Notes under the pieces: generated by a model | The model's input: only the letters and a program-made list of their open reading frames with translations | The model's database searches: none | What the model was told of the DNA's origin: nothing | Part shown: positions 60,310 through 64,000 of the stretch, piece by piece | Layout of the letters: each line of letters begins with the position of its first letter | Position numbering within the stretch: position 1 is the first letter of the stretch | Translations under genes and position numbers: made by a program | From: Veillonella magna DSM 19857 | GTDB lineage: Bacteria > Bacillota > Negativicutes > Veillonellales > Veillonellaceae | DNA length: 64,000 bases | Direction of reading: 5' to 3' | NCBI RefSeq assembly: GCF_000428745.1 | Contig: NZ_KE386795.1 | Coordinates: 146,692-210,691 of the forward strand

Positions 60310-61869
60310 TTAGAACATCCATTCAACGGTGGTGCCGGCAAACACGGAATTGTCGGAGGTGTTTGTTCCTTCCGCATGTTTTACCTGAGCATATCCCAAG
60401 GTACCGCGGAGGTATACGTCGCTGCGAAGTTTGTATTGACCGGTCAAGGCTACTTCGTTAACGATAGGATGGTTGGCGATGTCCCGTTCCATTTCGGTAC
60501 GTTTGGCGTAAAGACCAAGGGTGGTTTCATTCGGCAGGTAATGATTTACCCGTGCATAGTAGGAGCGGGCTTCGCGTCCCATGGGGTCACCGAGAATGTG
60601 ACCGCTGTAGGTCCAACCGTTTTGGAAGGTACCGTGACGATACCAGTTGCGACCGGTATCGGCGATTTCCAATGTCATATCCCATGCGCCGTTGTCGGCG
60701 AGGTTAGGCAGGTATGTACCGAAGCGATAGCCTACCTGACTCGGCAAGTAACCGGCCTGGTCTTCACCGTACAGTTCGCCGTAGAATTGTACGCCCGGCA
60801 GACGTAAGCGGAAGTCAAAGCCGGCGATGTCATTCCATTTATCATCAAAGTACGCGTTAGTACCGGTGAACCAGTCGCTCCAGTCGGAATGGTTCAACGC
60901 ATTGCCGTCGCCACCGATCATGGAAATACGAGAAGCACCGATGGTGAAGTAGTTGGTAGGCGTTACGTCAACGCGTAATCCCAACAGGCCCGGATGATCA
61001 AATTCTTTTTTGCCACCCAGCTGTGCTGCTACATCGCGGCGATTGCCTTCCAGTTCGCCGTAGAAAGCATGTACGTCAACTTCGCCTAAGAAGCGGAAGA
61101 AGCCACCGATTTTCTGCGGTTTCTTAGTTTGTACGCGGAAGGTAGTCAACGGTTTCATAGAATTGCCTAACAAAAGATTACCGGATGCACCTTGCCCCCA
61201 AATCATGGCTTCTTTACCGAAGAGGAGATCCCAAGCACCGATACCGCTTTTGATATAACCTTCTTCCAGGCTTAGCTTACCGCTGTTGTCCTTGTCGTAG
61301 CTCCAGCGCGGTTGTGCGGACACGGCGATGTCCTTCGTCAGGTTGCCTTCTACGCGGAAGGTGGCCAAATAGTTGGAACCGCGGCCGTTGTCATAGCCGT
61401 TATTGCCGGTCCCGAACGGCTGGTAGTGACCGTTAATCACGTTGCTGCGCACATTGCCGTCTTTTTTGTTGTGCACATATCGATAGTTCATCTGATCGCT
61501 GTGGTTATAGGCATAGCCGAGGGTAGCGGAGGTTACATGTAAGGGGTTGTTTAATTCTTCGCCGTTCAATACAGCCAGTTCAGGTGCTAAATAGTCTTTT
61601 AATGCATTGAATTGGCTTTGCAAATAGGCCGGCATCGGTTTAGTGGCAGCTTTGGCTTCCGCTTCTTTTACCCATTGCGCCATTTGCTGACGGCTGTACG
61701 GTTTGGCACCGTTCGGCATGGACTTGATATACCCCATACCGCTTAGTTTTTCAATGTAGTTGTAGTATACAGTGTCTACCGCAACATCCGGTGTTGTAGT
61801 AGATGCACCGGCTACGGCAGGGAGTAGGAGACTACCGAGGACAGCCGCATACAATACATGACGTTTCAT
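60310..61869 (-). CDS. Outer-membrane capsule-assembly (Wzi-like) protein
   Basis: A 519-residue beta-barrel protein. The signal peptide ends near GASTTTP, and an SLH-like N-terminal segment follows (YIEKLSGMGYIKSMPNGAKP, then YSRQQMAQWVKEAE). The barrel has many alternating strands. GKEAMIWGQGASGNLLLGNS is the hallmark of the capsule-assembly Wzi family, and the last residues (VEWMF) end in Phe as outer-membrane proteins do. Wzi anchors capsule to the cell surface. Together with the Wza-like gene at 15044 it is the best evidence for an outer membrane in this organism. The SLH-like part would tie it to the peptidoglycan, as known in Negativicutes. Confidence 0.85.
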   Translation of the reverse strand: MKRHVLYAAVLGSLLLPAVAGASTTTPDVAVDTVYYNYIEKLSGMGYIKSMPNGAKPYSRQQMAQWVKEAEAKAATKPMPAYLQSQFNALKDYLAPELAVLNGEELNNPLHVTSATLGYAYNHSDQMNYRYVHNKKDGNVRSNVINGHYQPFGTGNNGYDNGRGSNYLATFRVEGNLTKDIAVSAQPRWSYDKDNSGKLSLEEGYIKSGIGAWDLLFGKEAMIWGQGASGNLLLGNSMKPLTTFRVQTKKPQKIGGFFRFLGEVDVHAFYGELEGNRRDVAAQLGGKKEFDHPGLLGLRVDVTPTNYFTIGASRISMIGGDGNALNHSDWSDWFTGTNAYFDDKWNDIAGFDFRLRLPGVQFYGELYGEDQAGYLPSQVGYRFGTYLPNLADNGAWDMTLEIADTGRNWYRHGTFQNGWTYSGHILGDPMGREARSYYARVNHYLPNETTLGLYAKRTEMERDIANHPIVNEVALTGQYKLRSDVYLRGTLGYAQVKHAEGTNTSDNSVFAGTTVEWMF

Positions 61870-62035
61870 ATCATCACTCTTCCTAATAGTTTTAACACGT
61901 AAATATACAGTAAATAGTAAAATCTACATTATTATATCATAAAGTTTGGTAACACGGTAAGGGAATACTTCCTTTACATATGTAAGTACCTTTGGTACTC
62001 TAAGCGTATTGAGTAAAAGGAAGGAGCGTCGATAG

Positions 62036-62485
62036 ATGAAAAAATGGATAGTCCTTGCCGTAGTGGCTGCGGTTATCGTGGCTATTTGGCATAATTCGTG
62101 GCAATCGGCCGATGTGTCGGATGGACTGAGCTTATTGATTACCCGTAAGGTACGATGGATCTTTAACGATTTAGGATTTCACTGGTCGGTAGCCTATACA
62201 AACCATGTGCTGCGCAAAATGGCGCATGCCTTTGAGTTTATGTGTTTAGGGATTACCGCTTATATAGCGTTTTTGGTTATCGGGTGGCGTCGATACGGAC
62301 GGTGGATAGGCACTTTGCTTCTTTGCATAGTCGTTGCTGCTACCGATGAGTATTTTCAATTCTTTAGCCCCGGCCGGGCACCGATGTGGCAGGATGTGGT
62401 GTTGGACAGTGCCGGCGGCTTGGTGGGAATTATTCTGGCATCCGTAGTAGGCAGTGTATTTCGTTATATTACAGGGCGTAACTGA
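62036..62485 (+). CDS. VanZ-like membrane protein
   Basis: A 149-residue protein with about four membrane helices: an N-terminal helix, HVLRKMAHAFEFMCLGITAY, LLLCIVVAATDEYFQFFSPG and QDVVLDSAGGLVGIILASV. KxxHxxEF, DExxQ and DxxxN/S-like motifs are those of the VanZ family. VanZ gives low-level teicoplanin resistance in enterococci; in most genomes its relatives have no known role. AAGGAAGGAG precedes the start. It converges with the next gene, 14 bases apart. Confidence 0.88.
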   Translation: MKKWIVLAVVAAVIVAIWHNSWQSADVSDGLSLLITRKVRWIFNDLGFHWSVAYTNHVLRKMAHAFEFMCLGITAYIAFLVIGWRRYGRWIGTLLLCIVVAATDEYFQFFSPGRAPMWQDVVLDSAGGLVGIILASVVGSVFRYITGRN

Positions 62486-62498
62486 TAAATGCTTAGTT

Positions 62499-64000
62499 TT
62501 ATTTTGTTTCGATATAATCGCCGATTTTCTGAATCAATTCCGACAGAGGAATGCCACTGCGGTGGGATACTTTTTCTAAAGTGGCTTTGCCGGCCATCAT
62601 TTTCGCCATCGGCGTAGCGAGCATGGTAAACATGGGATGAATGGAAGGCATGTGTTTTTTCAAACCGTCGACTTTATCGAAGAGGTCAAACAGTTTGGTA
62701 TCGCCGGTTAACGTAATGCCTTTCACGGTGCGCGTCACTTCGGCGGTATCAGTTTTGCCGGTATCTGCTTTGTCGGTTTCGTCGGTAGCATTATCGGCGG
62801 TATCGGCGTAGGCAGTATCGCCGTGAACTTCATCGTCCCAGGTAAGCAAGGTACGGGAGCCTTCGAGGGAGCGAATGCGCGTGCAGTCCTGCATCATTTC
62901 CAATACGCCTTTGAAGTTTCCTTGTTCATCGCGAACGGCGGTATAGATGATATAAATAAAGAGATCCGGTTTGTTAATCCAGAACTCGGCCTTGTCCTGT
63001 TCGCCGCTGCGGAATTTTTCGATAATTTCTTCCACGAGGTGAACGCTCTTGGCAGGGTGACAGTTCTTTACTTCGCGGCCGATGACATTGGCACTGCGCG
63101 GGAAAATGCGATGCTTCGTGTCGCTGTAGAATTTGACCAGTTCGTTTTCATCAACGTAGGAAAGGTCTACAGGCATGTGCTTGAAGAGAAGGTTAATGCG
63201 TTCCAAGGAAAGCTTGCCCGTGGCTACATCCAGCTCTTCTTCCTTGCTCGTGGTGCCGATATTGTATTTGCCGAGAAGGGCAGCCAGTTCATCCATAAAG
63301 CCCGCCGGTGCTTTTGTTTCGGTGTTGGCGGTTGTTACAGTATCCGCCGGTACCGTGCCGTAGAAGGGCGGTGTAGGGATGAGGGCAAAGCCGATTTCAT
63401 GATCGCCGCGGCTCATTACGGCAAAGTCTTCTTCGCTGAGAAGCTTAAAGGCAGTAGGCAGAAGGACTTCTTGTTCTTTGCCCAGCAAATCGCGGAAGTC
63501 GTCAATCAGTTTCGGCATGGCGGCTATAAATTCATCCGTAGTGTCTGTGGTCAGCAACGTGTAGGCGCGGCTGATGGATTCGCGTACAGTATCGTCGAAG
63601 GTCCACATAATTTTGGTGGGGCGATCAAAGCCATAGCGTTCCAACATGGGATACAGCTGATTCTGTTTACGCGATAGGTGGGTAGGCCATTGACGGAAGC
63701 GATCGAAGAGACCGAGCCACGGATTTTTGATGAAGTGCGGTGCCTGCAACAGTGCTTCCGCTTCGCGGGCCAAGTCTTCGGCGGCATTGATTTCCTGTTT
63801 GTATACCCAAAGCGGGTGATTTTTGGGGAATTCATTGTTGGCGCGTACGAGAATGCCGTCAAAGAGGGCAAGCAGGTCATCCATGCGATGGGTAATTTCT
63901 TCGTCCGTGTAGGTTCCCTTTAATTGTTGTTCGCCGTACGCGAATTCATCCGGTGTACAGGTGCCGATTTTTTCTTTTAACTGGGCACGCGCTTCCTCCA
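62499..64000 (-). CDS. DUF438 / hemerythrin-like / PAS protein, 5' end cut
   Basis: The minus-strand frame is open to the window edge, so the start is missing. The visible part begins in the DUF438 domain (IGTCTPDEFAYGEQQLKGTY, then EEITHRMDDLLALFDG). It goes on through a hemerythrin-like four-helix region (HPLWVYKQEINAAEDLA, HFIKNPW, LSRKQNQLYPMLERYG) and ends with a PAS-like domain (VDENELVKFYSDTKHRIF, then NVIGREVKNCHPAKSVHLVE) and a C-terminal helical tail. An Ala/Thr/Asp-rich linker (DTAYADTADNATDETDKADT) sits before the tail. It probably senses a small ligand or redox state; no partner is visible. Confidence 0.88.
   Translation of the reverse strand, partial: EEARAQLKEKIGTCTPDEFAYGEQQLKGTYTDEEITHRMDDLLALFDGILVRANNEFPKNHPLWVYKQEINAAEDLAREAEALLQAPHFIKNPWLGLFDRFRQWPTHLSRKQNQLYPMLERYGFDRPTKIMWTFDDTVRESISRAYTLLTTDTTDEFIAAMPKLIDDFRDLLGKEQEVLLPTAFKLLSEEDFAVMSRGDHEIGFALIPTPPFYGTVPADTVTTANTETKAPAGFMDELAALLGKYNIGTTSKEEELDVATGKLSLERINLLFKHMPVDLSYVDENELVKFYSDTKHRIFPRSANVIGREVKNCHPAKSVHLVEEIIEKFRSGEQDKAEFWINKPDLFIYIIYTAVRDEQGNFKGVLEMMQDCTRIRSLEGSRTLLTWDDEVHGDTAYADTADNATDETDKADTGKTDTAEVTRTVKGITLTGDTKLFDLFDKVDGLKKHMPSIHPMFTMLATPMAKMMAGKATLEKVSHRSGIPLSELIQKIGDYIETK

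Noticed and set aside
60181-60807. Open frame of 208 codons on the + strand
   Set aside because: Antisense to the Wzi-like gene, beginning inside a terminator; no ribosome site or known motif.
62823-63677. Long open frame (284 codons) on the + strand
   Set aside because: It lies entirely opposite the DUF438/PAS gene, whose domains are clear; the frame is a shadow caused by codon bias.
1-64000. tRNA or rRNA genes
   Set aside because: None of the intergenic stretches showed cloverleaf-type arms or rRNA sequence by eye; a tRNA scan could still find one I missed.

Overview
The window looks like chromosomal DNA from a diderm Firmicute of the Negativicutes (Veillonella/Megasphaera/Dialister-like). 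Firmicute-type features include a zinc-ribbon bL32, FabK, NrdR-controlled NrdDG, strong AGGAGG ribosome sites and consensus sigma-A promoters. They sit beside outer-membrane features: a Wzi-like beta-barrel ending in Phe and a Wza-like export protein. This assignment is inference; no rRNA or tRNA gene was seen.

Layout. 1-3.5 kb: a biotin-linked acyl-CoA cluster (MaoC hydratase fragment, BioY, thiolase, acyl-CoA ligase). 3.6-6.7 kb: anaerobic ribonucleotide reductase nrdDG behind NrdR boxes. 6.7-11.8 kb: housekeeping genes (gamma-carbonic anhydrase-like protein, FabK, LemA, TPM protein, a very short rubredoxin, YceD-RpmF, DUF2726) with several minisatellites between them. 12.2-31.3 kb: a Wzy-type capsular polysaccharide locus on the + strand. 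It starts with core-like composition (nucleotide-sugar dehydratase, PHP phosphatase, Wza, Wzc-like co-polymerase, BY-kinase, aminotransferase, initiating transferase). It then becomes strongly AT-rich (glycosyltransferases, a beta-propeller/GT2 fusion, Wzy, deacetylase, Wzx, ATP-grasp enzyme, and an acyltransferase broken by an amber codon).

31.8-47.9 kb: an AT-rich defence island with internally deleted IS256- and IS30-type elements. It carries a PD-(D/E)XK-like nuclease, a HAD phosphatase, a Gabija pair (GajA/GajB), a retron (a ncRNA with a1/a2 repeats and a reverse transcriptase fused to a TOPRIM domain), a pair of KAP-type P-loop NTPases with no assigned function, and an ImmA/IrrE-DUF4411 toxin-antitoxin-like pair.

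48.3-52.5 kb: core-like composition returns with a helicase-loader pair, a sigma-70-like factor, and DUF2922 and DUF1659-like proteins. 52.5-54.7 kb: an Rpn-family nuclease flanked by copies of a repeated RNA-like hairpin whose 11-nt loop is conserved while its stems covary. I regard this as the least explained signal in the window. 55.1-64 kb: capsule precursor genes again (UDP-glucuronate epimerase, and a UDP-sugar dehydrogenase fused to a DNA-binding HTH with a perfect palindrome at its promoter), DUF362, a secreted protein, the Wzi-like porin, VanZ, and a DUF438 protein cut by the window edge.

Together, the dehydratase, aminotransferase and PglC-like transferase probably make and load the first sugar on undecaprenyl phosphate. 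The glycosyltransferases, Wzx and Wzy build the polymer, Wza/Wzc/kinase/phosphatase control export, and Wzi holds it on the surface. The defence genes lie between the two capsule gene groups, so surface coat and immunity genes share one variable region.
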